Assembly: GCA_963741615.1 (NCBI GenBank)
Contig: CAVUIU010000028.1
Span: 62,001-126,000, forward strand
DNA: 64,000 bases
Source of the DNA: UBA9676 sp963741615
GTDB taxonomy: Bacteria; Actinomycetota; Actinomycetes; Streptosporangiales; Streptosporangiaceae
Direction: 5' to 3'
Numbering within the stretch: the stretch's first letter is position 1; the number at the start of each line of letters is the position of its first letter. Under the pieces are notes generated by a model that saw only the letters and a list, made by a program, of their open reading frames with translations, did no database searches and was not told the origin of the DNA. Below, piece after piece: positions 15,297-23,298 of the stretch. Both the position numbers and the translations under genes were made by a program.

Positions 15297-17024
15297 GTGG
15301 AGGGACTGGACGGTCTCGTCGCGACAGCGGCATACCAGCCGGAGCCGACGGCTGCCGCTGCGGCACGCCGTTTCGTGCGTGACACGCTGCAAACCTGGCT
15401 CATCAGCGGCGCGGCGCCCGACGGCAATGGGCTTGTCAACGACGCCGTGCTGCTCACCAGTGAGCTTGTCACCAATGCGGTGGTGCACGCCGGGACCCCG
15501 GTCGAGGTCACCTGCAAGCTGACCGGCGGTGGCGTCGAGGTGGTGGTCAGTGACGGCCACCCGACCAGGCTGGTTCCCGAGCCCCCGGAGAACGAGCACA
15601 TTCCCGCCGAACGGACCAGCGGGCGCGGGCTGCTGCTCCCGGCCGCTCTCGCGTCGGCGTGGGGCGTCACCTACGGGCGGTCCGCCAAGGCCGTGTGGTT
15701 CCGTATCGGGCAGGCGGGTTCCGGCCCGGAGCTGGGGCCGGGTCACGGCAGTGACCAGGAGAACGGCCTGCGCGGGGTGCTGGACGCCGGCGTGCACGTG
15801 CCATCCGATCGCGGGCTGGCCGGGCAGGCCGCCCTGGCCGGGCAGGCCGCCCTGGCGGACGCGATGCGGCAGGCCCCAGTCAGGGTGCAGGCCGCCGGGG
15901 CGCCGGCGGGGAACGGCGGACACCGGTGGCCGGTCCCCCCCTTCGGGGAGCCGGGCTACGACGAGTTGCTGACCACCACAGTGGAGTCGGCTCGCGTAGC
16001 CGTGGGCGCGGACGCCGCCTTTGCCATGGTGCCCGATGAGGACGGGGAGCTTCGGCTGCGGGCGGCGTCCGGCAGTTTCCCTTCACCGGCGGGCGGCACC
16101 GCCGGGCAGCCAGGGCAGGCCGGGCAGGCCGGGCAGGCCGCCGAACGGTCGGCCGCGCCTGGGCGGGCCAGCCGGGCGGGCCGGGCGCGGCTGCCGAGCA
16201 GAGCGGGGCGGCCGGGCAAGGCGGGGCAGGCCGGGCAGGGCGGGCTGGCCGGGCAGGCCGGGACGGGTGCGCCGTCGCTGGCAGAGGTGCGGGCGGCAGC
16301 CGGTGCGGCTCCGTCCGTGCTCACCGTGCCGTTCGTAGTGGATGGCCGGGTGACCGGCCTGCTGTCGGTGGCATCTGGCACGGCGGACAGATTCCGCGAC
16401 GACGAAGCGGTCCGGTTGCAGCAGCTGGCTGACCGCTGGGGGCCGCCGCTCGAGCGTGCCCGGCTCGGCGAGCTCGAACGCGTCCGGCGCGGCCGCATCA
16501 GCGCGCTTGCGCAAGCCCGGGCGCTGCTGGCCGGCAGCCTCGACCCCAATGAAGTCCTGGCGCTGGCCGGTGAGGCCGCTGTGCCCCGGCTCGCGCCCTG
16601 GTGCGCGGTGCTGCTGCCGTCCGAGGGGATGGGCCTGCGGGCGGTCTACGTACGGCACGTGGACGAGGAGCGGGTGCCGGCCCTTGCCTGGCTGCTCGAC
16701 CGCATAGCCGAGATGGTGGCGGCCGTCGACCCGCCGCCCCGGCAGGCCCGGCAGGGCCGCCTCGGTCCCGCGCGGCGCTGGTCGCTGGCGGTCCCCGGGC
16801 TGGCGCAGGCGCCCAGCGGCGCTGATGCTCTTGCCGCCGAGACCGCCTGGTGCTTCCCGCTGGGTGCGGGGACGGACGGCACGGGCACAGGCACGGGCAT
16901 GCTCGCCGTCGGTCACCGGCGGGACGAGCGGCTGCCCAGCGAGCTGGCGGAACTGGCCGCCGACCTGGCATGCCGGATAGGTGTGGCGCTGGACAATGCC
17001 CGGCTGGTGAGCCGGCAACGCTGA
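15297..17024 (+). CDS. RsbW-like ATPase domain with GAF domains, sensory protein
   Basis: Residues about 10-140 form an anti-sigma type HATPase domain: ARRFVRDTLQTW, the N-box LLTSELVTNAVVHAG and the G-box SGRGLLLPAALAS. Two GAF-like regions follow, about 220-390 (VLTVPFVVDGRVTGLLSVAS) and 400-575 (ISALAQARALLAGSLDPNEVLALAG to GVALDNARL). In relatives a SpoIIE/PP2C phosphatase often terminates this architecture; here the protein stops after the second GAF. A collagen-like Gln/Gly/Ala linker (about residues 265-320) lies between the ATPase and first GAF. GTG 15297 follows a GAGGGGG site. Role: probably anti-sigma or stress signalling. Confidence 0.8.
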   Translation: MEGLDGLVATAAYQPEPTAAAAARRFVRDTLQTWLISGAAPDGNGLVNDAVLLTSELVTNAVVHAGTPVEVTCKLTGGGVEVVVSDGHPTRLVPEPPENEHIPAERTSGRGLLLPAALASAWGVTYGRSAKAVWFRIGQAGSGPELGPGHGSDQENGLRGVLDAGVHVPSDRGLAGQAALAGQAALADAMRQAPVRVQAAGAPAGNGGHRWPVPPFGEPGYDELLTTTVESARVAVGADAAFAMVPDEDGELRLRAASGSFPSPAGGTAGQPGQAGQAGQAAERSAAPGRASRAGRARLPSRAGRPGKAGQAGQGGLAGQAGTGAPSLAEVRAAAGAAPSVLTVPFVVDGRVTGLLSVASGTADRFRDDEAVRLQQLADRWGPPLERARLGELERVRRGRISALAQARALLAGSLDPNEVLALAGEAAVPRLAPWCAVLLPSEGMGLRAVYVRHVDEERVPALAWLLDRIAEMVAAVDPPPRQARQGRLGPARRWSLAVPGLAQAPSGADALAAETAWCFPLGAGTDGTGTGTGMLAVGHRRDERLPSELAELAADLACRIGVALDNARLVSRQR

Positions 17025-17034
17025 CACTCAGGCC

Positions 17035-17625
17035 CTAACCCCGGCGCTGTTTCCTTCCGGTGGGCTGTTTCGGCCGCTGTGTCTCTCCGGTGGGCTGTTT
17101 CGGCCGCGGTGTCTCTCCGGTCGGCTGTTTCGGCCGCTGTGCTCCTCCCGTGGGCTGTTTCTTCCGCTGCGCGCCTCCGCTGCGCTGCTGCCCCTGCCGT
17201 CCCGGTGCCCCGGGCAGGTCGACCGGGCCTGGCTGGCCGGCCGGGCCGGGCGCGTCGCGCAGCCGGGGGGTGAACGCCTCCCCGCGCAGTGCCCGCTCGA
17301 TGAGGCCTGCGGCGTGTGCGGTGGTGACCAGGCGGCGTCCCTCGCTCCGGTAGACGGCGAGCAGCGCGTCCAGCCCGCTCACCGGAAGCACGTCGCCGAG
17401 TTCGGTACGGGCGGTGCGGTACCCCTGCCGCGCTCCCTCCACACAGGCGGCCAGATGGTGCCTGGCCAGCGCGGCGAGAGCGGCGGGATGACGCCGCAGG
17501 ACCCCGTGCAGCCGGTAGTCGGGCGGAACCACATCCAGCAGCCATGCCACGGCGGTCCGCTCGAACTCATCGCTGCCCGGCGGGTGAACCCCGGTCGGCC
17601 ATCCGGGCGGCAGGTACGCGGCCAT
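17035..17625 (-). CDS. Conserved hypothetical protein with a Lys/Pro repeat tail
   Basis: The 196-aa product starts MAAYLPPGWPTGVHPPG and has a helical core (FERTAVAWLLDVVPPDYRLHG, ALARHHLAACVEGARQGYR, VYRSEGRRLVTTAHAAGLIERALRGE) found widely in actinomycetes without known function. From about residue 125 it becomes low complexity and ends in four 10-residue repeats of the type PKQPTGETQR, giving a strongly basic tail that could bind nucleic acid or polyanions. ATG 17625 is preferred to TTG 17631. It converges with the ATPase-GAF gene 11 bp away. Confidence 0.75.
   Translation of the reverse strand: MAAYLPPGWPTGVHPPGSDEFERTAVAWLLDVVPPDYRLHGVLRRHPAALAALARHHLAACVEGARQGYRTARTELGDVLPVSGLDALLAVYRSEGRRLVTTAHAAGLIERALRGEAFTPRLRDAPGPAGQPGPVDLPGAPGRQGQQRSGGAQRKKQPTGGAQRPKQPTGETPRPKQPTGETQRPKQPTGRKQRRG
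17057..17176 (-). repeat. 30-bp tandem repeat at the 3' end of the hypothetical gene
   Basis: Four head-to-tail 30-bp units (17057-17086, 17087-17116, 17117-17146, and a degenerate 17147-17176) encode the basic decapeptide repeats at the C-terminus of the minus-strand gene. The first three units differ at only a few positions. Confidence 0.92.
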
Positions 17626-17631
17626 CGGCAA

Positions 17632-18319
17632 ACAATAGCAGATTATCGAACTGGTGTTCCCTTACCAGCGCAGAGGTGGGACTCGGCAAGGGACAAGAAA
17701 TAAGTGCGAAGAGAAGCTGGGCTCACCGCCGCCGCCCGGCCCGCGGACCGGGCCCGGGCGCGGCTGGATGCTCGGCTACGGGCATCGGCCGCACCCGGGT
17801 CCGGAAGAAGGCGGTGACAAGCCACCTCACGCGCTGCGCAGGCGGGTCGCCTGCGAGCAGCCGGGCTGCCCCTCCGCGGCGGGTACATGGCCAGCGGATG
17901 GGCGGCGCCTGGTGCGCCGCACCTGCTGGGCGCGCCGCCGCGAGGACGCGTCGGCCCGCCGGTCCCTGACACGCTCGGTGAGCAGGGCTTCCCACAGTGC
18001 CGGATTCACAGTTACCCTCCCGGGTCTGGGCCAGGGGTCCTGGCCGTTCACCTTCGAGGTTCGTGCTAAGGCGGCCGGCGGCGCATCAGGCGTATGCCTT
18101 ATCTCTGGGCGCAGCGCCGGGCTAAGGCACCCGCGCCGGCTAAGCCGGGCCGCTCAGCCGGGCTGCTGGGGTACTGGGCTGCTGGGGTACTGGGCTGCTG
18201 GGGTACTGGGCTGCTGGGGTACTGGGCTGCTGGGGTACTGGGCTGCTGGGGTACTGGGCTGCTGGGTACTGGGCTGCTGGGTACTGGGCTGCTGGGGTAC
18301 CGGGCCGCAGGTCCCGGTG
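17632..18319. other. 688-bp gene-free interval containing a minisatellite
   Basis: This stretch is upstream of the minus-strand hypothetical gene and downstream of the sensor kinase gene, also on the minus strand. Long frames cross it, but their translation through the repeat is only Gly/Leu/Trp-rich periodic sequence, and no family match is seen elsewhere in it. It presumably holds the promoter of the 17625 gene near 17640-17700, where a more AT-rich patch lies. I see no terminator with a T-tract. Confidence 0.5.
18160..18301 (+). repeat. 16-bp minisatellite, nine units
   Basis: The unit GGGCTGCTGGGGTACT is repeated six times exactly (18160-18255). Two 15-bp versions lacking one G follow (18256-18285), then a ninth unit ending in C (18286-18301). 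There are no spacers, so it is not a CRISPR. The array ends 18 nt from the stop codon of the sensor kinase gene. Confidence 0.95.
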
Positions 18320-19759
18320 TCACTGGTCGGCGCGCGAACTTCCCAGCAGGCTCCATGGTGTCCCGTCGTCTGCCCACTCGCCCGGGGCGCCGTCCGGCAC
18401 GTCTGCCCCGCCCCGCCCGCTGCGCCGGAGCCGCTCACGGGCCCGGCGGTGCCGGCGGCCCCCGTCGGGAGCCCGCACCGGCGGGCCGAGCCCGACCGTC
18501 ACCGACCCGCCGCCCGACGGCGAGCGCCCGATGGTCAGCGTGCCCCCCGACGCCTCGGCGATCCGCCGGGCGATGTCCAGCCCGAGGCCGGTCGAACCGC
18601 CGCTGGACAGGCCGCGCCGGGGCGGGTCGGTCTCCGGGAAGCCGGGCCCGTCGTCGGCGACCACCAGCCACGCGCCGCCGCCGGCCCGCCGGCTGAGCCT
18701 GACCGCGAAGGCGGAGCCTTCGGGGGTGTGCGAGAACACGTTCTCCAGCGCGATGTCGGCGCAGGCTGCCAGGTCCCCACCGGAGGCCCGGACGAGCACC
18801 GGCCCGGGAGCCACCTCGACCGTCATGGGGCGTTCCTGGTCCTCGGCGAGAGGCCGCCAGAACGTGGCCCGCTCGGTGACCACCAGCGCGGCGTCGCACG
18901 CAGCCCCCGCCCCCTCCCCGGCCGGCCGCCTTGCCTCACGGATGATCTCGTTGACGGTGCGCTCGACCGCTTCCACGTCGGCCGTCAGCTGGGCCATCTC
19001 GCCATCGTCGCGCAGTGAATCGGCGTCGATCCGCAGCGCTGTCAGCGGTGTGCGGAGCCGGTGGGAGAGGTCAGCGACGGTCTCCCGCTCGTGGGCCAGC
19101 AGGTCCCCGATCCGCACCGCCAGGCGGTTGAGCCCCGCGCCTGCCCGGCGCACCTCCGGTGGCCCGGCAACGGTGGCGCGGGCGGTCAGGTCACCGGTGG
19201 CCAGGAGATCCGAGGCATGGGCAAGGGCGGCGATCGGGCGGACCAGGGACCTGGCAAGCTGATCGGCCACCACCACGCTGAGCGCGAGCAGCCCGAGCCC
19301 CAGGCCGCCGAGCAGCAGCCACGCCCTGGTCAGCCCGTGCCGCAGTTCGGAGTTGGGCACGAAGATGCGGATCACCGCGGTCCCGGTCCCGGTCGGCAGG
19401 CCCTGGACGGACACCAGGACCTCCGCCCCGCGGGGGCCCACCGTGGTGAAACTGCGGCCCCTGGCGGCCAGCTCGACCGCGGCGGACCGGGGCGCCGGCT
19501 GGCCGAACTCGCGGCCGCCTGGCATGAAGACCGTGACCGGGGTGCTCCCGTTCTCCGCGTTCACCTGATCCACCGTGAGCCGGAGGCTGCTGGTGCTGGC
19601 GGTGGTGACCAGGGGGGCCAGGTTCTGGGCCTGGAGGGTCGCCGTGCTCACCGCCCGGTCCGCCGCGACGGTGCGCAGCACCAGCGCGAGCGGCACCAGG
19701 AAGGAGACCAGCACGAGCGAGCTGGTCGCCACCACGAGCAGGATGACGCGGAGTCTCAT
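18320..19759 (-). CDS. Two-component sensor histidine kinase
   Basis: The 479-aa product has a first transmembrane helix (residues about 4-28), an extracytoplasmic sensor loop, a second helix (about 145-168), HAMP, the H-box DLSHRLRTPLTALRIDAD with the phosphorylated His near 232, the N-box ALENVFSHTPEG, G1 ADDGPGF and G2 STGLGLDIARRI. A disordered Arg/Gly-rich tail of about 60 residues follows the ATPase domain. The start ATG overlaps the stop of the response regulator gene (TGATG), so the pair is translationally coupled. The stimulus is unknown; nearby redox genes are plausible targets. Confidence 0.93.
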   Translation of the reverse strand: MRLRVILLVVATSSLVLVSFLVPLALVLRTVAADRAVSTATLQAQNLAPLVTTASTSSLRLTVDQVNAENGSTPVTVFMPGGREFGQPAPRSAAVELAARGRSFTTVGPRGAEVLVSVQGLPTGTGTAVIRIFVPNSELRHGLTRAWLLLGGLGLGLLALSVVVADQLARSLVRPIAALAHASDLLATGDLTARATVAGPPEVRRAGAGLNRLAVRIGDLLAHERETVADLSHRLRTPLTALRIDADSLRDDGEMAQLTADVEAVERTVNEIIREARRPAGEGAGAACDAALVVTERATFWRPLAEDQERPMTVEVAPGPVLVRASGGDLAACADIALENVFSHTPEGSAFAVRLSRRAGGGAWLVVADDGPGFPETDPPRRGLSSGGSTGLGLDIARRIAEASGGTLTIGRSPSGGGSVTVGLGPPVRAPDGGRRHRRARERLRRSGRGGADVPDGAPGEWADDGTPWSLLGSSRADQ

Positions 19760-20442
19760 CAGGGCGCGCTGAGCTTGATCCCGACCCCGCGGACCGTGTG
19801 CAGGTAGCGAGGGTGCTGCGCGGTTTCCCCCAGCTTGCGGCGCAGCCAGGAGACGTGGACGTCGACGGTCTTGTCCGCGCCGCCGTAGGGCAGGCGCCAG
19901 ACGTGGGTCAGCAGGTCGCGCCGGGTGACTACCTGGCCCGCGTGGAGCGCCAGGTAGTGCAGCAGGTCGAACTCACGGCGGCTCAGGTCAAGCCGCGCCC
20001 CGTCCAGCGTGGCCTCATGCCCGTGCGGGTCCAGCAGCAGGCCACCGACCTCAAGGCGCCCCCCGTCCGGTGGGTCGCCCTGAGCGGCCCGGCGCAGCAC
20101 CGCCCGGATTCTGGCGTCGATCTGGCCCGCGCCGAACGGCTTGATGACGTAGTCGTCCGCGCCCGCGTCCAGCACCCGGATGATCTCGGCCTCGTCGTCG
20201 CGTGCGGTGACCACCACCACCGGGATCGAGCTCACCGCGCGCATCATCCGCAGCGCCTCGTATCCGCCGAGACCGGGCAGGCCGAGGTCGAGCAGGACCA
20301 GGTCGGGTGGCGAGTCGAGGACGTGCTGCAGCGCTTCCATGGCGCCGGGCATGCTCGTCACGGCGTGGCCGCGCTCGGTGAGTGCCCTGATCAGGGCGCC
20401 CCGGATGGCAGCGTCGTCCTCCACAAGCAAGAGCTGTGCCAC
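19759..20442 (-). CDS. OmpR/PhoB-family response regulator
   Basis: The 227-aa product has a receiver domain (LLLVEDDAAIR acidic pocket, phospho-Asp in DLVLLDLGLPG near residue 51, Thr in VVVVTARD, Lys in YVIKPF) and a winged-helix DNA-binding domain (LSRREFDLLHYLA, TVDVHVSWLRRKLG, HTVRGVGIKL). GTG 20442 gives the expected N-terminus AQLLLVEDD; the longer frame upstream is antisense to the next gene. It is first in the operon with the kinase and is divergent from the 20567 gene; a perfect palindrome at 20540-20559 lies between them. Confidence 0.93.
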   Translation of the reverse strand: MAQLLLVEDDAAIRGALIRALTERGHAVTSMPGAMEALQHVLDSPPDLVLLDLGLPGLGGYEALRMMRAVSSIPVVVVTARDDEAEIIRVLDAGADDYVIKPFGAGQIDARIRAVLRRAAQGDPPDGGRLEVGGLLLDPHGHEATLDGARLDLSRREFDLLHYLALHAGQVVTRRDLLTHVWRLPYGGADKTVDVHVSWLRRKLGETAQHPRYLHTVRGVGIKLSAP

Positions 20443-20539
20443 GACATGAACGTACCGGTGTCCGCCGTTTCGCGTGCATGATCCCGGACTAGCGGGCCGG
20501 CTGACCTCGGCTCCCTTGAGCCCGGCTTTACCTGCTCTT

Positions 20540-20559
20540 AAGGTCGCATCCGCGACCTT
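20540..20559. promoter_or_regulatory. Perfect inverted repeat in a divergent intergenic region
   Basis: AAGGTCGC and GCGACCTT are perfect 8-bp arms separated by ATCC. The element lies 98 bp upstream of the response regulator start and 8 bp upstream of the plus-strand GTG. It could be an operator for the adjacent response regulator or a hairpin controlling access to the GTG start. The position makes a chance origin less likely but does not prove function. Confidence 0.5.
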
Positions 20560-20566
20560 GGGCAAT

Positions 20567-21136
20567 GTGCGAACCCGTATCCTCATCGGCATCGGCGCAT
20601 GGCTGCTCGGGGTGGCCACGGCGACCGCGGGCAGCCTGCTGGTGGTGTCGAGGCTCGGCGAGGGCATCGCCGCCTCCCCGGGCCAGCAGCTGACGGTGTC
20701 GATGGTGAACCGGGCACTTGCCAGCGAGGCGGCGGAGAAAACCACCCCGGTCCCCTCGATCCGGCTCGGCGGGACCGCGACGCCGATCACCCGGTCGGCC
20801 ACCCCGCCACCTTCCGCGCGGCCGTCCGCCGCGCCGATCCCCCAGCCCGCGAGCGGCACCGGCGGCACAAGTGGCACTGCCGGCACCGGCGGCACCGTCT
20901 TGACCTCGTCGGGCGGCACGGTCGTGGCAGGCTGCCAGGCGGCGGGTGCCTACCTGCTCTCCTGGAGCCCGCAGCAGGGTTACGAGGCGGGCGGCGTGGT
21001 CCGCGGGCCGGCCGCCACCGCGCAGGTCGTGTTCACCTCCGACACGCGCGTGGTGACCATGGTGGTGTCCTGCTCAGGCGGGGTGCCATCCGCCGCGACC
21101 CACGTGAGTGGTGGCCCCACCGGGGGAGACGAATAG
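20567..21136 (+). CDS. Membrane-anchored secreted hypothetical protein
   Basis: The 189-aa product begins with a transmembrane or signal-anchor segment (RILIGIGAWLLGVATATAGSLLVV minus the ends, residues about 4-25), followed by a Pro/Thr/Ser/Gly-rich linker (about 60-110). It ends in a small extracytoplasmic domain (CQAAGAYLLSWSPQQGYEAG, VVFTSDTRVVTMVVSC) with two Cys that could form a disulphide. I do not recognise the family. GTG 20567 has no obvious Shine-Dalgarno site; the palindrome occupies that position, and GTG 20474 is an in-frame alternative. It is divergent from the two-component genes, suggesting a shared regulon. Confidence 0.6.
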   Translation: MRTRILIGIGAWLLGVATATAGSLLVVSRLGEGIAASPGQQLTVSMVNRALASEAAEKTTPVPSIRLGGTATPITRSATPPPSARPSAAPIPQPASGTGGTSGTAGTGGTVLTSSGGTVVAGCQAAGAYLLSWSPQQGYEAGGVVRGPAATAQVVFTSDTRVVTMVVSCSGGVPSAATHVSGGPTGGDE

Positions 21137-21179
21137 GGCGCCCGGGCGGACCCCCGGCCCGCCGCGCGCCCGCCCGGCC

Positions 21180-21395
21180 TCACCGGTGGCTGCCCGTGAC
21201 CTTCTCCATCAGCAGCGCCAGGGTCGGGCAGGCGTCAACCGCGCGCTTCGCGTGATCCATGACGCCGCGGGGAACGGTCGAAGCGGACAAGATCGGGTAC
21301 CCCCAGGGGTCCAGCTCGATGATCTCGGGCAGGAGTTCGGCGCACATGCCGTGCCCCGTGCAGGCGATCGGGTTGACGCGCAGCTGGTAGCTCAT
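21180..21395 (-). CDS. Small 3Fe-4S type ferredoxin
   Basis: The 71-aa product has CTGHGMC (C-x5-C) near residue 13 and ACPTLALL near residue 55, the three-Cys ligand pattern of actinobacterial 3Fe-4S ferredoxins that feed P450s or flavoproteins. The ATG at 21395 overlaps the TGA of the NuoF-like gene (ATGA), so it is the last cistron of the redox operon. It probably hands electrons to or from the NuoF-like flavoprotein. The reading from 21407 (GLD extension) is possible but would overlap further. Confidence 0.88.
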   Translation of the reverse strand: MSYQLRVNPIACTGHGMCAELLPEIIELDPWGYPILSASTVPRGVMDHAKRAVDACPTLALLMEKVTGSHR

Positions 21396-22750
21396 GTCCA
21401 GCCCCACTCTCTTTCCTCGTCGCCGGGTACCGGCAGCAGCGGGTGGCGGCTCACCCCGTAGCAGGGCCCCTGCTGGTCGTGCCAGTGCGCGTCCGCGGCG
21501 AATGCTCTCAGCACGCTGCGCACCAGCTGGGTGGCGCCGTCGGGGTGGCGGCAGGCGCCCCGCTTCTCGATCAGCGGGATGAGGGTGGCGATCGCGTCGA
21601 TCCCCCGGCTCCGCCCACCGGTATAGGCGAGCTCGATGAGGGCGTCAGCCAGTGCGGGCAGCCCGAACATGCACGGGCCGCACTGCGCGGCGCTCTCCTC
21701 CGCCAGGTAGCTGACCACCCGGGCGGTCTCGGCCAGCGCACACGAGGAGACCGGCAGGGCGATCACCATGCCCGCACCCATCGCCCCGCCGACGGCGCGC
21801 AGGCCCGCGTGGGTCATCGGCACCGGCCAGGCGAGTGAGGCCGGCAGCCAGGCGCCGAAGTAACCGCCGACAAGGAGCGCCTGCAGCGGCTCGGAAGGCC
21901 CCCCGGCCAGCATCACCACCTGGCCGACCGGGGTGCCCATCTCGATCTCGTACACACCAGGGCGCGCGACCGCGCCACCCACGGTGACCAGGGTGGAACC
22001 CGGGGCCGATGGCGGCCCGATGCCGCGGAACCAGCCGTCCCCGTAACGGGCGATCAGCGCCAGATGGGCAAGCGTCTCGACGTTGTTCACCAGGGTGGGC
22101 CGCCCCTTCACACCACGCTCATGCGGGCGCGGGGGCGAGAAGGTCGGCTTGCCGGGGCCGCCGCTCAGGTAATTGACGATCGCGGACTGCTCACTGGAGA
22201 CGTACCGGCCCGGGATGCCGTCGATCTGGATCGGCACCGGGTCGACGCCCAGCGTCTCGCGGTCGGCGACCGCGGCTTCCAGGCTGGCCATCAGGTCGGC
22301 TTCCTGCCCGTGCACGACCAGGTGGGCCTCGTCGGCCCCGACCGCGTAGGCGGCCAGCGTGATCCCGTCCAGGACCAGGTGCGGCACGCGCGTCAGCAGC
22401 AGCCGGTCCTTGCAGCTGGCGGGCTCGCTCTCGGCGCCGTTGGCGACGACGACCGCACGGCCCTTGCGGGCGCCGCCGGCAAGGGCGGCGACCGTGCGCA
22501 TCTTGCGGCCGGTGGGGAAGCCGGCGCCGCCCCGGCCGGTGAGCCCGGACCGGTCAACGACATCGATCAGGCGCTCCGGCCGCTGCCGCCCGGAGCGGCC
22601 CGGTCGCGGCGACCGCGTGGGCAGCGGCAGCGGCCCGTACAGTTGCTCGTGATCGCCCAGTCCGGTCGTGTGGTAGTAGGAGATGCCGGCGAGCAGGCGG
22701 GGCAGCCGCAGCCCCGGCGCCCGGTAGGAGGACAGGGCGATCGCGGTCAC
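21392..22750 (-). CDS. NuoF-like NADH dehydrogenase flavoprotein (SLBB and Fe-S domains)
   Basis: The 452-aa product carries the NuoF NADH-binding glycine-rich motif SGLTGRGGAGFPTGRKM near residue 80, VVVANGAESEPASCKD, an SLBB domain (about 240-300) and a C-terminal Fe-S region. The canonical ESCGxCxPC is altered: EESAAQCGPCMFG keeps two cysteines, with a further one in RGACRHPDG, so the first ligand is Ala. It is not part of a complex I operon. GTG 22750 overlaps the stop of the upstream ferric-reductase gene (GTGA). Likely role: NAD(P)H-linked electron entry for the membrane reductase and the downstream ferredoxin. Confidence 0.82.
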   Translation of the reverse strand: MTAIALSSYRAPGLRLPRLLAGISYYHTTGLGDHEQLYGPLPLPTRSPRPGRSGRQRPERLIDVVDRSGLTGRGGAGFPTGRKMRTVAALAGGARKGRAVVVANGAESEPASCKDRLLLTRVPHLVLDGITLAAYAVGADEAHLVVHGQEADLMASLEAAVADRETLGVDPVPIQIDGIPGRYVSSEQSAIVNYLSGGPGKPTFSPPRPHERGVKGRPTLVNNVETLAHLALIARYGDGWFRGIGPPSAPGSTLVTVGGAVARPGVYEIEMGTPVGQVVMLAGGPSEPLQALLVGGYFGAWLPASLAWPVPMTHAGLRAVGGAMGAGMVIALPVSSCALAETARVVSYLAEESAAQCGPCMFGLPALADALIELAYTGGRSRGIDAIATLIPLIEKRGACRHPDGATQLVRSVLRAFAADAHWHDQQGPCYGVSRHPLLPVPGDEEREWGWT

Positions 22751-23298
22751 CGGGCACCTGTCCGGACGGCGGTGACGAAACGCCAGGTGGCCGCCGCCGC
22801 GACGATCGCGACACAGGCGACGGTGAGCGCGAACACCCACAGAGTGGCGCGGTCGGTACCGATGCCAAGCCCGTGCGCGAGCGCGACCGGCCAGCAGGCG
22901 TAGGCGGCCCAGTGGACCCGGCGCCAGGCCCGGTGCCCCAGCCGGTTCCTGACCAGGCTGGTCGCCACGAGCGCGATGAGCAGGTCAAGCGCGATCGCGC
23001 CCAGGCCCAGCCAGAACGTCTTGTAGGACGAGGTGAAGGGCACGAAGGCCGACACCAGCGAGATGGAGACGAAGGTGTCGATCACGTTCGTGGCCACGTG
23101 CAGCGCGAGGAATACCAGGACCAGCAGGGAGATGTTGCGGTGCAGGCCCGCGGTGAGGAACCGCGGCCATCGGGCGCTGGCGAAGCGGCCAGCGGTCAGC
23201 AGCCCCAGCAGCACGCTGGCCGTCAGCAGGAGCAGCGTCACCAGGCCGGTCGCCCTGGTGGCGTACCACAGACCTGGCCCGTGGAGTGAAAAGCTCAT
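22747..23298 (-). CDS. Ferric-reductase-like transmembrane protein
   Basis: The 183-aa product has about five hydrophobic helices. Candidate haem-ligand histidines lie in TAGLHRNISLLVLVFLALHVA (shortened here: LHRN and LALHV) and RVHWAAYACWPVALAHGLGIG. This pattern fits the ferric reductase/MsrQ-like b-type cytochrome domain (PF01794-type). It would pass electrons across the membrane. It overlaps apbE upstream (ATGA) and the NuoF-like gene downstream (GTGA), so all are translated together. No FAD/NADPH domain is fused to it, so the NuoF-like protein is the probable donor. Confidence 0.8.
   Translation of the reverse strand: MSFSLHGPGLWYATRATGLVTLLLLTASVLLGLLTAGRFASARWPRFLTAGLHRNISLLVLVFLALHVATNVIDTFVSISLVSAFVPFTSSYKTFWLGLGAIALDLLIALVATSLVRNRLGHRAWRRVHWAAYACWPVALAHGLGIGTDRATLWVFALTVACVAIVAAAATWRFVTAVRTGAR

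Noticed and set aside
18160..18301. Possible CRISPR array
   Set aside because: Units are contiguous, 15-16 bp, with no spacers and no cas genes nearby.
17654..19018. Plus-strand frame running through the 16-bp minisatellite
   Set aside because: The periodic Gly/Leu/Trp translation comes from the repeat; it then runs antisense to the kinase gene.
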